Source: an uncultured Christensenellaceae bacterium
Lineage (GTDB): Bacteria > Bacillota > Clostridia > Christensenellales > Pumilibacteraceae
Direction of reading: 5' to 3'
Assembly: GCA_910586925.1 (NCBI GenBank)
Contig: CAJUKG010000004.1
Span: forward strand, 124,001 to 188,000
Length of the DNA: 64,000 nt
This document shows, one piece after another, positions 37,501 to 45,098 of this stretch. Both the position numbers and the translations under genes were made by a program. Within the stretch, counting starts at the first letter, position 1; each line of letters starts with the position of its first letter. The notes below the pieces were generated by a model. It was given only the letters and a program-made list of their open reading frames with translations. It had not been told where the DNA came from and did not search any database.

Positions 37501-39676
37501 AGTTGACTTTCGTTGCGGCGTCAAGCTCCACTTCGTCGCCCATCGCCTTGTACAGCGTCGAAACCGCCGTGCCGTTCTGCGCGTCGAACGAAACCGCATA
37601 CGCGAACACCTGCAAGCTCACCGCGCGCGACGGCACTTCGTTCTTGACGAACCGCACCGACAGCGTGTTGTACCCCGCTCTTCCGAGAGTGACGCTCGCC
37701 TGCGCCGCATAGGTGTCGAGCGCGACGTACTCGCCGTCGTTGACGCTGATCTCCATGCGGTCGCCGCCGAGAACGGGCGTCCAGTACAGCATGCCGTTCT
37801 CGTACCCGACGAGTCCGTCCATCGTCAAATAGTTCGCTACGAGCGCGTTACTGTACAGCGATTCGCCGCCGCTGTTTTTGGAGCGCACGAAAATCTCGTA
37901 CCGCGAGCCTTCCGAAAGCGCGAAAAGCTCGGCGATATTCGCGGAAGTACCCGTTACCGACTTGACCGAAGTCCCGACCTTTACGTCGTAACCGTCCGCA
38001 CCCGTCACCGCGTCCCAGCAAATCGTATTGCCGTCCGAGAACCGAATGTTGCGCGGAGTGTAAAGCGCGGGCTTCTCGCAAGTGACGGTAGCGGCTTCGG
38101 GCGAGAGATACCCTTTGGTCGCGGGATACACCTTTACTACGAGCTTACCGTCGACTGCGGCGTGATCCTTTACCGAAAAACTCGTCGTGCCGCCGTTATT
38201 TATATATTCGCCGCCGTTCACGGAAACGAAATAACCGTTCGCCTTGTCTACCGCGTCCCACATCACTGTCTGCGTCGCCGCGTCGTACTTGAGCGAGGTT
38301 ATCGCCGCGAGTTCGCGCCTGTACGCGAAAACCTCGGACACAGACGGCGCGAACCCCGCCGCTTTCGCGGTAACGGTGACCGTTATGCCGCGATCGGCTC
38401 CGTCGCTGTCCTTCATGTCGCAGTTCGCGAGCGAAAAGCTCGTCGCACTGCCGTTTTCGATAGTCGTCTTGTTGTGCGCGTGGTCGGGATTGCCGCACGT
38501 AACGTTAAGCTCGTACTCCGTCGCGTATTGCACGCCGCCGAATACGAGAAGCGCGGGGTCGAGCACGTCGATATGCGAGACCCGCTTCAATGCTTTATTG
38601 CGATAATACCGCACCGTCGTGTCCGAGTTGTCGTCGGAGGACGAAGCTATTGCGGTAACGTTTACTATGTAATCGCCTGCGGCGAGAACGGCGAAGTCCA
38701 CCGTGCCGATCGAGGTCGCGCCTATGGAAGTGAGCGGAAGCACCGTCGCGCCCGTTTCGGCGTTTTTCACTTCCACCCTGTATTCGCTCACGCCCGTCGT
38801 GCCGTTCCAAGAAATACTGCGTTCCGCCACGTTTACAAGCGGCGCGGCAAGTTTGGTGCCGAGATTTTCGGGCGACCACAGCGCAAACAGCGTCGTGTTC
38901 TCCTCGAACTTGTATTCGGGAGTGTATGCAAAAGACAGCTTGTCGGCAGCGTTGTGCATGCTCACCCACCACCCGTCGAACCTGTAACCGGGATACTCGG
39001 GGGCTTCGGGGAGATCGTACAGCTTGCCGCCGACCGTGGTAACTTTATCGGGTGTCGCGCCGACGTTCGCACCGTTCAAGTCGAACCGAACGGTGTATTC
39101 CGCGCGACCGACCTGCTTCTCGCCCCAACGCGCATATACCGTCGTATCGGCAAGTATCCGCATGTCGAACGGGAACGGCTCGGTGTACGCCGCATCCGCA
39201 TACCAACCGAGGAACGCAAAGCCTTCGCGCTCGGGCGCGGCAGGCTGTTTTACCGTCATGCCGTTAAGCGTCGGAACGGTAAAGCCGTCCGCATCGCCGC
39301 AATCGAACTTCACGTTATAAGAAACGCGTTTGTAAAAAGTCATTTCGGCGTCGAGCGTGATAACGATCGTCGCGCCTTCTATTTTGCCCGACTTTTCGCC
39401 CGCGTTCTCGAACACGAACGCAATCGAATCGCCGTCGACGGTATACTTGCCCGAGTCGAGCGCGCCGCCTGCATACAGCGACGCCCCGCCGCCGTCGAGA
39501 GTGAGCGTATATTCGCCGCCCTCGTCCGCAATGCAGTAATACACGCCCGATTCGGCACCCGACGTTTGAGGTGGCGCGTCATCGGGATCGCCGCCGCACG
39601 CGACGAGTACGCCCAAACCGAAAGTGAGCGTAAGCACCGCCAACAGTGCCGATAATCTTTTCGCAGCTCGCTTCAT
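31523..39676 (-). CDS. Giant BspA-type LRR surface lipoprotein
   Basis: Surface lipoprotein of 2717 aa. The signal ends in a lipobox (GVLVAC, Cys 27). The N-terminal 860 residues hold Flg_new/InlB-type repeats (for example EREGFAFLGWYADAAY and YPGYRFDGWW, with two more near 690-845) and several fibronectin-III-like domains. From about 860 to the end are many BspA/LRR_5 repeats (IGDxAFxxCxxLxxVTLPxxV), broken by inserts of the form DGVLYNxDKxxLLxxP. BspA-type proteins mediate adhesion or ligand binding; in Clostridia their roles are mostly unknown. There is no LPXTG or SLH anchor, so the lipid is the anchor. It is monocistronic with a strong promoter. Confidence 0.9.
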   Translation of the reverse strand: MKRAAKRLSALLAVLTLTFGLGVLVACGGDPDDAPPQTSGAESGVYYCIADEGGEYTLTLDGGGASLYAGGALDSGKYTVDGDSIAFVFENAGEKSGKIEGATIVITLDAEMTFYKRVSYNVKFDCGDADGFTVPTLNGMTVKQPAAPEREGFAFLGWYADAAYTEPFPFDMRILADTTVYARWGEKQVGRAEYTVRFDLNGANVGATPDKVTTVGGKLYDLPEAPEYPGYRFDGWWVSMHNAADKLSFAYTPEYKFEENTTLFALWSPENLGTKLAAPLVNVAERSISWNGTTGVSEYRVEVKNAETGATVLPLTSIGATSIGTVDFAVLAAGDYIVNVTAIASSSDDNSDTTVRYYRNKALKRVSHIDVLDPALLVFGGVQYATEYELNVTCGNPDHAHNKTTIENGSATSFSLANCDMKDSDGADRGITVTVTAKAAGFAPSVSEVFAYRRELAAITSLKYDAATQTVMWDAVDKANGYFVSVNGGEYINNGGTTSFSVKDHAAVDGKLVVKVYPATKGYLSPEAATVTCEKPALYTPRNIRFSDGNTICWDAVTGADGYDVKVGTSVKSVTGTSANIAELFALSEGSRYEIFVRSKNSGGESLYSNALVANYLTMDGLVGYENGMLYWTPVLGGDRMEISVNDGEYVALDTYAAQASVTLGRAGYNTLSVRFVKNEVPSRAVSLQVFAYAVSFDAQNGTAVSTLYKAMGDEVELDAATKVNYVFKGWYNVPGGAASNGALYENKFTVTGDLMLYAYYSPKTFKVIYSYGTYGSGSLESQDVEYREEYKLIVPRTSEPTQMFGGWYTGDNGTGVALTDVNGNCIAPWSIPADTKVYAFWIDDVLRFDKTRLPGTNEDVYRVSQGGTRRDDVTVPSTYNGLPVAFIGANAFDGSYVKVLNIPDTVQIISAEAFVGCSNLTAVNIYRVEGNNAIRYYSHEGVLYDYGALDDQPEDKTWLTSTLQFYPRDKASDNYEVPDRVTTIASKAFEHLSSGKLKAVTFPTSVTYIASYAFSNRDALETITFKNPARGEQVQDLIIGDAAFSGLTGLKTINFPARLKSMSVKNYALDKREAGTPSAFAVKYSGTDMAGALSNIKSLCEINVAAGGKYFSSQDGVLYNSDKSVLLMFPIAKKPTYKDPADNNAQAVEGKFVVPAEVGKIGAGAFIMTKNISEIVIPALITEIGECAFYGSSVKQVTIEGNDLAPGMTVGRYAFRQCTYLEQVTVASNTQIKKLQEGAFMGCSKIAEFTLPGSMTEVGDQAFRGCSSLTALTFGASNNALEFGDFVFDGCNKLATLALPANATSVPSLGGIPLQNVIIAEGSKYLEAIDGVVYSKDKTVLYFYPNAKADATYEIPSTVTTIAPSAFQGAKNLTSVTIGANVREIGDAAFKDCTSLAAINIEASGSDLAIGGYAFAGTAATSITVPARVKSIGEYAFANMPDLATFNLQANLAEIPAGMLSGTAITEFVVKNTVAKIGDHAFLQAESLKTVTFESGSRLGVIGDGAFAETALTSFALPDSVEIIGNEAFASIGNAIDLEISPSSKLTSIGISAFYNSGLENVYIPKNVREIMPQAFAYTNLTEIEFAQDGTADLAIGGYVSAFQGYDDNYPSSMYGGVFKSTEITEIHFPARTTEVGKESFYRCRNLQTVTFAPSGVESRLTYIAEELFNGCSSLTSVVVPKSVGDRSPAGSDYRYAIGSKAFKDCVSLTEVVLEKGNVNAFTIAKEAFGASGRYGDKEIPGITEFTLPRNLDYIGKDAFERCVNLQKLHIDGDKEDGNSNLLYGSYDGVLYTPDFTEVMLCPAAREGKLTLHDNTIRINAKAFAGCSALTELCIPANMPKLDVSRLADCVALNKVSVKGEGLYKEVDGLLYNGDVTELLYVPATIFDGETSKSITLPATLTKIADNAFYNIKGLKEISFENITRDFEIGAFAFYGCTGLTSVRLPASLTKIGKNAFEGCTDLATVEFENGCRLAEFGVFTFANCSSLQAIRIPAAVKEIPELSADKAYVPDYWGDLVLEDRFGGIFHGCSALKSITFEEGSVCAAIGRFGFAVNASFKKLGGSDEYTMLDPDDDIENNILTIEIPQSVRSIGEYAFYGCNKLVAITLPDNLLALPDGLFYYCDKLSAINADGGKNALPDNVSVIGKNAFYYCKSLDNLALPQGVTSIGEQAFYYCEKLESVNIPKATTVIGNNAFSDCVALAEVVFAQDGKLASLPDGMFRNCKALKNIELPASVSAFGSMCFSGTGLTSFVVPEKVVNIPNSAFQYCEDLTSITLHDSIASIGSNAFYRSGLVSINVPASVLSIGDSAFSDCASLDTVVINAMLTEIPSRMFMNCTSLSSVALPNGLVEIGSQAFSGCTSLVSIELPNSVTEIGSGAFSASGLLSFDLPEKVTEVSSRLLYNCAGLARLTLGGNVTKIGSEAFAGTGIKSFEIPATVTSFASDAFAGNEDLTLTVAEGNKSYKLVGSAMWNGDQTKLLFFVGAVDSFVWTAETKVESGAFRGVTVGSVTIEAGVTVDGSMFDGATITNLVIADAVKSDSTVTKTTIGIRAFQKTNIQNVTIGAGTQVGDYAFYQAKLGTVTIKAGATLGSYAFSETQAYSETVAMEVTLGDGVVFSGSNVFKSSKVSALTFGEGVEIRASEAFWNCYDVKTVFIPKSTVLDATWVFDAWKSDQVILMEATEAEIEEFVKNKTWNSSWRSSCSAQVKYDQTRPAA

Positions 39677-39813
39677 AACTACTCCTTTTTGCCGTGACCG
39701 AAGTTTGGTTCGGAAACCGACGCATATACCCTGATACGTGTATCAAAAAAAGACGCAACGAAAAACTCGTCTGACGTCTTTGTCGATAATAACGGGTATA
39801 AAAATATGCATAG

Positions 39814-39842
39814 ATTTTATCACAAACAATGCATTTTGTCAA
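39814..39842 (-). promoter_or_regulatory. Promoter of the giant LRR gene
   Basis: TTGACA (39842-39837), 17-bp spacer, TAAAAT (39819-39814). The leader of about 130 nt contains AGACG-N12-CGTCT followed by seven T on the minus strand (about 39742-39775), a possible attenuator, and the palindrome TGATAC-GT-GTATCA. Confidence 0.7.
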
Positions 39843-39872
39843 GCAAAAAATGATGAGCTGAACGAAATTTAT

Positions 39873-40451
39873 TTACATGACCGATATTCTGCCTACGGGT
39901 ATGCCGTACCGCTTTTCGCAATACGCGGCGAGCGCGCGAGTATTGTAGAACGTGCCGCGCGTGCCGCTGCCGTTCCCGAACTTCATCACGCCGTCGATGC
40001 GCGGTGCGCGCGAAACGAACCGCTTGTCGGTGACGCACACGAAAACGTTTTCGCACACCGAGATAAGCGCGGCGAGTGCTTTCGCGTTCTTTCGCGAATA
40101 CCGCGTTCCGTCGAGATTGATCACGACGTCGCCGTATCGCCCGCCCGCGAGTTTTTCGGCGAGCTGAACGCAACGCATTTGCGCGGGGCACAATCGCCCG
40201 ACCCGCGTTTTAGTCGATATGCCGAGCTTTTCGAGCAGTGCATAATCCACCCCGCCGCCTGCGAGCGCGGTCTTATAGTCGAGATATTCTTTCACGCCGA
40301 ACATGGAAAACGGCATTTCGCCGTAAGCGAAATAATTCTTGCCGTCCTCGCTCGCGCAAAATACGACTTCGATATTGTCGAGAACGATCGCGTCCTTTCG
40401 CATGAAATACGCGCGCTTCTGCCGCGCCGAACCTGTGCAATAAGTAACCAT
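39873..40451 (-). CDS. Hypothetical protein
   Basis: Protein of 192 aa from the ATG at 40451 (GGGGG just upstream); an upstream TTG is also possible. There is no signal peptide or membrane helix. I see a few nucleotide-binding-like features (QMRCVQLAEKLAGGRYGDVV followed by INLDGTRYSRKNAKAL), resembling the signature-to-Walker B stretch of a truncated ABC ATPase, but no Walker A (GxxGxGKT). It could therefore be a degenerate ATPase-like protein. Gap to the next gene is 49 bp, so co-transcription with 40501-41100 is likely. Confidence 0.55.
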   Translation of the reverse strand: MVTYCTGSARQKRAYFMRKDAIVLDNIEVVFCASEDGKNYFAYGEMPFSMFGVKEYLDYKTALAGGGVDYALLEKLGISTKTRVGRLCPAQMRCVQLAEKLAGGRYGDVVINLDGTRYSRKNAKALAALISVCENVFVCVTDKRFVSRAPRIDGVMKFGNGSGTRGTFYNTRALAAYCEKRYGIPVGRISVM

Positions 40452-40500
40452 GCCCCCGATTATTGCCGTCAAATCGGGAATTTATACATTATTATCCGAA

Positions 40501-41100
40501 TCAGTTATCGGGATACAGTTTTTCCCAAACCCCGAGCAAACACTGCGCCCGCTCCGTCATCTGCCTCGCGCTTTTCGTTTCGTTTATGCTTATGTAGACG
40601 CTCGCATAGTCTGTCATACGGTAAAAACAGTAGACTATTTCTTCGAGCGTGCCGTTCGCCGTCGAAACGATTTTATCCGCACGGTCGGTATCGCTTGCCA
40701 CGGCGCGCGTTTTGCGCATGAACTTTCCGCAACAAAACAGTATGAACAGCAACCAACCGAACGCCGCAACGGGCACGAACCAAATAACGGCAAGTAGTAA
40801 TGTCACCGAATTGTTCGCCTTGATCTCGTTTTCCGATTGAGCCGATTTCACCGAAGCCAGCTTCGACTTGGCGACCGACAGGTTAAGCTCCGCTTTTTGC
40901 GGCGGTCTCACCTTACGCAGTCCGAATATGTTGGCGGCGACAATGAACGCGCCCGCCGCCGAACCCAACGCCGCTATCGCCAGAAAAACTATTCCTATGT
41001 TCGTAAAGAACATGACGGCGACGCCCGCCATCGCCATTATGCTCGGCACCAACAAAAAGAATGCCAGCTGAACCGTCGCGCTTTTTACAGATTTTCCCAT
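40501..41100 (-). CDS. Small membrane protein of unknown function
   Basis: Protein of 199 aa with an N-terminal hairpin of helices (VQLAFFLLVPSIMAMAGVAV, then GIVFLAIAALGSAAGAFIVA). A short basic loop is followed by a third helix (LLAVIWFVPVAAFGWLLFIL) and then a cytoplasmic C-terminal part with no known motif. It is transcribed divergently from an XRE regulator; its promoter overlaps a perfect palindrome, so that regulator probably represses it. The family is not recognised. Confidence 0.65.
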   Translation of the reverse strand: MGKSVKSATVQLAFFLLVPSIMAMAGVAVMFFTNIGIVFLAIAALGSAAGAFIVAANIFGLRKVRPPQKAELNLSVAKSKLASVKSAQSENEIKANNSVTLLLAVIWFVPVAAFGWLLFILFCCGKFMRKTRAVASDTDRADKIVSTANGTLEEIVYCFYRMTDYASVYISINETKSARQMTERAQCLLGVWEKLYPDN

Positions 41101-41134
41101 TGTGTTCTTGTCTCCTTACAGTTGTGAAGTATAA

Positions 41135-41186
41135 ATATCCCAAATCGGGATATTATGATTATACCATAGTGGTATAATAATGTCAA
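41135..41186. promoter_or_regulatory. Divergent promoters over a palindromic operator
   Basis: Minus strand: TTGACA (41186-41181), 17-bp spacer, TATAAT (41163-41158). A 19-bp palindrome TTATACCA-TAG-TGGTATAA (41159-41177) covers that -10 and holds a TATAAT on the plus strand (41173-41178) for the XRE gene. A second hairpin, ATATCCC-N5-GGGATAT (41135-41153), is adjacent. Confidence 0.7.
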
Positions 41187-41223
41187 CGGTTTGAACACTG
41201 ATTTTTACGTATCGGCGGAATAA

Positions 41224-41430
41224 ATGCGGATCAAAGAATTGAGAAAACAGCGCAATATATCGCAAATCAAACTTGCTATGGACTTGCACTTAAACCAGAA
41301 CAGCATAAGCAGGTACGAATCGGGCGAACGCGAAGCGGACTATGCGACACTGATCGCAATAGCCGATTATTTCGACGTGTCGCTCGACTATCTTTTGGAA
41401 CGAACTGAAAACCCGAAAATGAATAAATAG
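41224..41430 (+). CDS. XRE-family transcriptional regulator
   Basis: Protein of 68 aa consisting of little more than a helix-turn-helix: MRIKELRKQRNISQIKLAMD, then HLNQNSISRYESGEREADY as the recognition part, and LIAIADYFDVSLDYLLERTE as the dimer-stabilising end. Such short Cro/C.-like proteins usually control their own promoter and a neighbour, here the membrane protein on the other strand. The palindrome at 41159-41177 is the likely site. There is no strong ribosome site; the start at 41224 gives the usual length. Confidence 0.88.
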   Translation: MRIKELRKQRNISQIKLAMDLHLNQNSISRYESGEREADYATLIAIADYFDVSLDYLLERTENPKMNK

Positions 41431-41495
41431 CCTCGGCGATCGGGGCTATTTATTACATTACCGTTTTTTCGATATATTCTCATTTATCGGTTTTT

Positions 41496-42389
41496 CTAAA
41501 ACATATCCGCGAGCGCGGAGGAAACTGCGATCGCGCCGTCGGCGGCGGCGGTCGTTAATTGCCGTACCGTTTTTTCGCGGCAATCGCCAACCGCGTATAT
41601 GCCTTTCATGTTCGTCCTGCAATTCTCGTCGGCGGCGATATATCCGCCCGCCGTGAGCTTTACGGGTGCGAACATCTCGTTATCGGGCGCGTGACCTATC
41701 GCGACGAACAGCCCGTCCACGGCGAGCCGCTTCTCCTTGCCCGCTATATCGAGCACGACGCCCGTCAGTTCGTCGCCGCCCTCGAGTGCTTTTACTTTCG
41801 CGTCGAGCACGAATTCGATATTGCTCTTGCCCTTCGCCCGCTCGACAAGCGTTTGCTCTGCGCGGAACTCCTTTCTTCTGTGCACCAAGTACACTTTGCT
41901 CGCGACGCCCGTAAGATACAGCGCGTCGGTAAAAGCGGCATTCCCGCCGCCCACCACCGCGATCGGCTTGTCCTTGAAGAACGCGCCGTCGCACAGTGCG
42001 CAATAGCTGACGCCGCTACCCGTAAGTTCCTCCTCGCGTTCGACGCCGAGGTGTCTGTGTTCGCAGCCCGCCGCAATGATCACGGCACGCCCCTCGTACT
42101 TACCGTCCTCGGTGACGACGGTCGTAAATCCATTGTCGGGCAGTATTTTCGTAACCGTTTCGAACGCGAACCGCGCGCCCGCCTTTTCCGCTTGGTCGAA
42201 CATATCCGACGCAAACTGCGAGCCCGAAATCGCGGGTATACCGGGGTAATTTTCCACGAGCGGCGAATTTACTATCTGTCCGCCGAAAGCGAGCCGTTCT
42301 ATTACGAGCACGCTCTTATTCGCTCTGCAAGCATAAACGGCGGAGCTTAAGCCCGCCGTTCCGCCGCCGATTATAATAAAATCAAGCAT
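41496..42389 (-). CDS. trxB: Thioredoxin-disulfide reductase
   Basis: FAD enzyme of 297 aa that passes electrons from NAD(P)H to thioredoxin-like proteins. FAD motif IIIGGGTAGLSSAVYA starts at residue 5, the redox motif is YCALCDGAFF (CALC instead of the usual CATC), the nucleotide-binding motif is VVGGGNAAFTDA, and the C-terminal FAD motif is IYAVGDCREK. It lies 41 bp downstream of nrdD, whose C terminus carries a thioredoxin-like domain, so TrxB probably reduces that domain or a partner. AGGAAA precedes the start. The NADPH arginine cluster shows as HRRKEFRAEQ. Confidence 0.92.
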   Translation of the reverse strand: MLDFIIIGGGTAGLSSAVYACRANKSVLVIERLAFGGQIVNSPLVENYPGIPAISGSQFASDMFDQAEKAGARFAFETVTKILPDNGFTTVVTEDGKYEGRAVIIAAGCEHRHLGVEREEELTGSGVSYCALCDGAFFKDKPIAVVGGGNAAFTDALYLTGVASKVYLVHRRKEFRAEQTLVERAKGKSNIEFVLDAKVKALEGGDELTGVVLDIAGKEKRLAVDGLFVAIGHAPDNEMFAPVKLTAGGYIAADENCRTNMKGIYAVGDCREKTVRQLTTAAADGAIAVSSALADMF

Positions 42390-42429
42390 AGGTTGTTTTC
42401 CTTAATTATTAATTATTAATTTTTAATTG

Positions 42430-44796
42430 TTACTTTCCGAGGAACTTTTTGATTTCGGGCACGCCCGCATACTTCGCGACGTCGCTGCCGTTTGTGACGA
42501 CGAGCGTCGGAGCTTTTTTAACGCCGTACTGCTTCGCCGCATCGGGGCTTGCCGTCGCGTCGACGACGTCCACCGTAATGCCCGCTTTCTCTATCATGGG
42601 GATAGCCACTTTGCAGTTGGGGCACGTCGGAGTGGTGAACAGCGTGTAATGAAGCTCGCCCGTGACCTGCGGTTCTTCCGCCGCGGCACATTCCGCCGCG
42701 ATCTTGTGACCGGTGTGCGGGGTGGCATATTTCATTGTGTTGTACGTGCGTCTGTCCTTGAACTCCTGCGCTTTGCCGTCGTTCCAGTTCTGAACGGGAC
42801 GGTAGTAACCGGTTATACGGCTGTTAACTTCCGTCTTTTCGCCGCACTTCGGACATTTATACACCTCGCCCGCTATATAGCCGTGGTTCTTGCAAACCGA
42901 ATACGTCGGGGACAGCGTGAAGTACGGGAGTTTATAGTTCTCCGCGACCGTGCGAACGAGTTTCGCCGCCGCCTTCCAATCGGGCAGTTTCTCGCCGAGG
43001 AAAGTGTGGAACACCGTGCCCGAAGTGTACAGGGTCTGCAATTCGTCCTGAATATCGAGCGCGCTGAACACGTCCTCGGTATAGCCTACGGGCAGGTGCG
43101 AGCTGTTGGTGTAGTACGGCGTGCCGTTCTCGTTGGCGGTGATGATTTCGGGATAACGCTCTTTGTCGTGCTTCGCGAGGCGGTACGTCGTGGACTCCGC
43201 GGGCGTCGCTTCGAGGTTGTAAAGATCGCCGTACTGCTCTTGATAAATGACGAGCCGCTCGCGCATGTGGTTGAGCACGTCTTTGGCGAACTCCTGCGCG
43301 CGCTTATCGGTGAGGTTGGAGCGCAACCACTTCGCATTAAGACACGCTTCGTTCATGCCGACAAGTCCGATCGTAGAGAAGTGGTTGTTGAACGTGCCGA
43401 GGTAGCGGCGGGTGTACGGATACAGACCCTCGTCCATGAGCTTGGTTATAATGTCGCGCTTGATCTTGAGCGACCGCGCGGATATATCCATCAGTTTATC
43501 GAGCCGTGCGTAGAACTCTTGCTCGTTCGCGGAAAGGTACGCTATGCGCGGCATGTTGAGCGTCACGACGCCGACCGAGCCTGTGCTCTCGCCGCTGCCG
43601 AAGAATCCGCCCGACTTTTTGCGCAGTTCGCGAAGGTCAAGACGCAGGCGGCAGCACATACTGCGAATGTCCGACGGCTCCATGTCCGAATTGATATAGT
43701 TGCTGAAGTACGGCGTGCCGTATTTGGCAGCCATTTCGAAAAGCAGTTTGTTGTTCTCGCTGTCCGACCAGTCGAAGTCGCGAGTGATCGAGTACGTGGG
43801 GATCGGGTATTGGAAACCTCTGCCGTTCGCGTCGCCTTCGATCATGATCTCGATGAACGCCTTGTTCACCATGTCCATTTCCTTCTTGCAGTCTTTGTAC
43901 TTGAAGTCCATGGGTTTGCCGCCGACGATCGCCTGTTGCTCGGCGAGGTCGGGCGGGCATGTCCAGTCGAGCGTGATGTTGCTGAACGGAGCCTGCGTGC
44001 CCCAGCGCGACGGAGTGTTAACGCCGTAAATAAACGACTCGATGCACTTTTTCACTTCGCCGTACTTGAGGTTGTCCACCTTGACGAACGGCGCGAGATA
44101 TGTGTCGAAAGACGAGAACGCCTGCGCGCCCGCCCATTCGTTTTGCATAATGCCGAGGAAGTTGACCATCTGATTGCAAAGGGTGGCAAGATGGCTCGCC
44201 GGCGAAGAACTGATCTTGCCGGGAATACCGCCCAAGCCTTCCTCGATGAGCTGACGCAACGACCAGCCCGCGCAGTAACCGGTAAGCATGGACATGTCGT
44301 GAATGTGAATGTCGGCGTTGCGGTGCGCGTTCGCTATCTCCTCGTCGTATATTTCGGACAGCCAATAGTTGGCGGTGATCGCGCCGGAGTTGGACAGAAT
44401 AAGTCCGCCCACCGAATACGTAACGGTGGAATTCTCCTTGACGCGCCAGTCGGACGCCTTGACGTAACTGTCCACAAGTTCTTTGTAGTCAAGTATGGTG
44501 GACTTCATATTGCGGATCTTCTCGCGCTGTTTGCGGTAGAGAATGTACGCCTTGGCAACGTCGGCATAGCCCGCCTGAATGAGCACCTGCTCGACGCTGT
44601 CCTGAATGTCCTCGACGGCGACAAGACCGTTTTTGACTTTACCCGAAAAATCGGCTGTGACGCGGAGCGCGATCATATCTATAATACAATCGTTGTATTC
44701 CTTGTTCTGCGCGTCGAACGCCTTGCGAATGGCATGACCTATCTTGGATATGTCAAACTCCGTCTTTTTTCCGTCTCTTTTGACTACTTGATACAT
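42430..44796 (-). CDS. nrdD: Anaerobic ribonucleoside-triphosphate reductase with C-terminal thioredoxin-like domain
   Basis: Class III ribonucleotide reductase of 788 aa that makes deoxynucleotides without oxygen using a glycyl radical. The N terminus is an ATP-cone (MYQVVKRDGKKTEFDISKIG). The catalytic barrel follows, with SMCCRLRLDLRELRKKSGG and a zinc site (VCKNHGYIAGEVYKCPKCGE). The radical loop is RPVQNWNDGKAQEF. The last 80 residues are a glutaredoxin/thioredoxin-like domain with CPNC (FTTPTCPNCKVAIPMIEKAG), fused in the same chain. I chose the start at 44796 because GGAGG precedes it. The activating enzyme NrdG is not in the window. Promoter and NrdR-like boxes lie upstream; trxB follows. 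Confidence 0.95.
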   Translation of the reverse strand: MYQVVKRDGKKTEFDISKIGHAIRKAFDAQNKEYNDCIIDMIALRVTADFSGKVKNGLVAVEDIQDSVEQVLIQAGYADVAKAYILYRKQREKIRNMKSTILDYKELVDSYVKASDWRVKENSTVTYSVGGLILSNSGAITANYWLSEIYDEEIANAHRNADIHIHDMSMLTGYCAGWSLRQLIEEGLGGIPGKISSSPASHLATLCNQMVNFLGIMQNEWAGAQAFSSFDTYLAPFVKVDNLKYGEVKKCIESFIYGVNTPSRWGTQAPFSNITLDWTCPPDLAEQQAIVGGKPMDFKYKDCKKEMDMVNKAFIEIMIEGDANGRGFQYPIPTYSITRDFDWSDSENNKLLFEMAAKYGTPYFSNYINSDMEPSDIRSMCCRLRLDLRELRKKSGGFFGSGESTGSVGVVTLNMPRIAYLSANEQEFYARLDKLMDISARSLKIKRDIITKLMDEGLYPYTRRYLGTFNNHFSTIGLVGMNEACLNAKWLRSNLTDKRAQEFAKDVLNHMRERLVIYQEQYGDLYNLEATPAESTTYRLAKHDKERYPEIITANENGTPYYTNSSHLPVGYTEDVFSALDIQDELQTLYTSGTVFHTFLGEKLPDWKAAAKLVRTVAENYKLPYFTLSPTYSVCKNHGYIAGEVYKCPKCGEKTEVNSRITGYYRPVQNWNDGKAQEFKDRRTYNTMKYATPHTGHKIAAECAAAEEPQVTGELHYTLFTTPTCPNCKVAIPMIEKAGITVDVVDATASPDAAKQYGVKKAPTLVVTNGSDVAKYAGVPEIKKFLGK

Positions 44797-44866
44797 GATG
44801 TAACCTCCGATGCTAATGCTGAATATCCCCTTTCGGGACCTAACCCGATCGAGTGAAAGCTTGTTC

Positions 44867-44895
44867 AGTATACCACCGCCGCAAACTAATGTCAA
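44867..44895 (-). promoter_or_regulatory. Promoter of nrdD-trxB
   Basis: TTGACA (44895-44890), 17-bp spacer and TATACT (44872-44867) with a TG extension (TGGTATACT). The leader is about 65 nt. Confidence 0.75.
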
Positions 44896-44903
44896 GCTTT
44901 TTG

Positions 44904-44961
44904 CCACTATATATTGTGGTTTTCAAAAAAATTTTTCGGAAATTTCCACAATATATGCAAT
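44904..44961 (-). promoter_or_regulatory. Pair of NrdR-like boxes
   Basis: CCACTATATATTGTGG (44904-44919) and CCACAATATATGCAAT (44946-44961) match the NrdR-box consensus acaCwAtATaTwGtgt in most positions. Their starts are 42 bp apart, four helical turns, and both lie just upstream of the -35 of nrdD. NrdR represses ribonucleotide reductase genes when nucleotides are abundant. No other gene is seen in 44797-45098. Confidence 0.75.
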
Positions 44962-45098
44962 CGCCCGATTTCGACAAAATCAAACCGACGGTTTTCCGCA
45001 CACGCATGGAAATATATTTACATCGCGATAAATAAAACCGCCGTTTCGATAATATAATGCGAAAGTCGCGAATATTTTATGCGAAAACGACGCGCGGG

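Noticed and set aside
35966..39655. Open frame of 1229 codons on the plus strand
   Set aside because: It is antisense to the giant LRR gene, Arg/Val-rich, without domains or ribosome site. It comes from the GC-rich codon use of the real gene. The same holds for the long antisense frames at 23621-26698, 42427-44856, 3058-4530, 6917-8584 and 53987-56641.
31523..39676. Regular repeated sequence that could suggest a CRISPR array or satellite DNA
   Set aside because: The repeats are codon-based LRR units of variable length within one long reading frame. No short identical direct repeats with unique spacers were seen anywhere in the window.
39873..40451. ABC transporter ATPase
   Set aside because: A signature- and Walker B-like stretch is faintly visible, but there is no Walker A, so it is left as hypothetical.
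30140..42429. Similar AT-rich stretches (TTAATTATTAATT) at about 30140-30169 and 42400-42429
   Set aside because: Low-complexity intergenic sequence; the similarity is too weak to call a repeat family.
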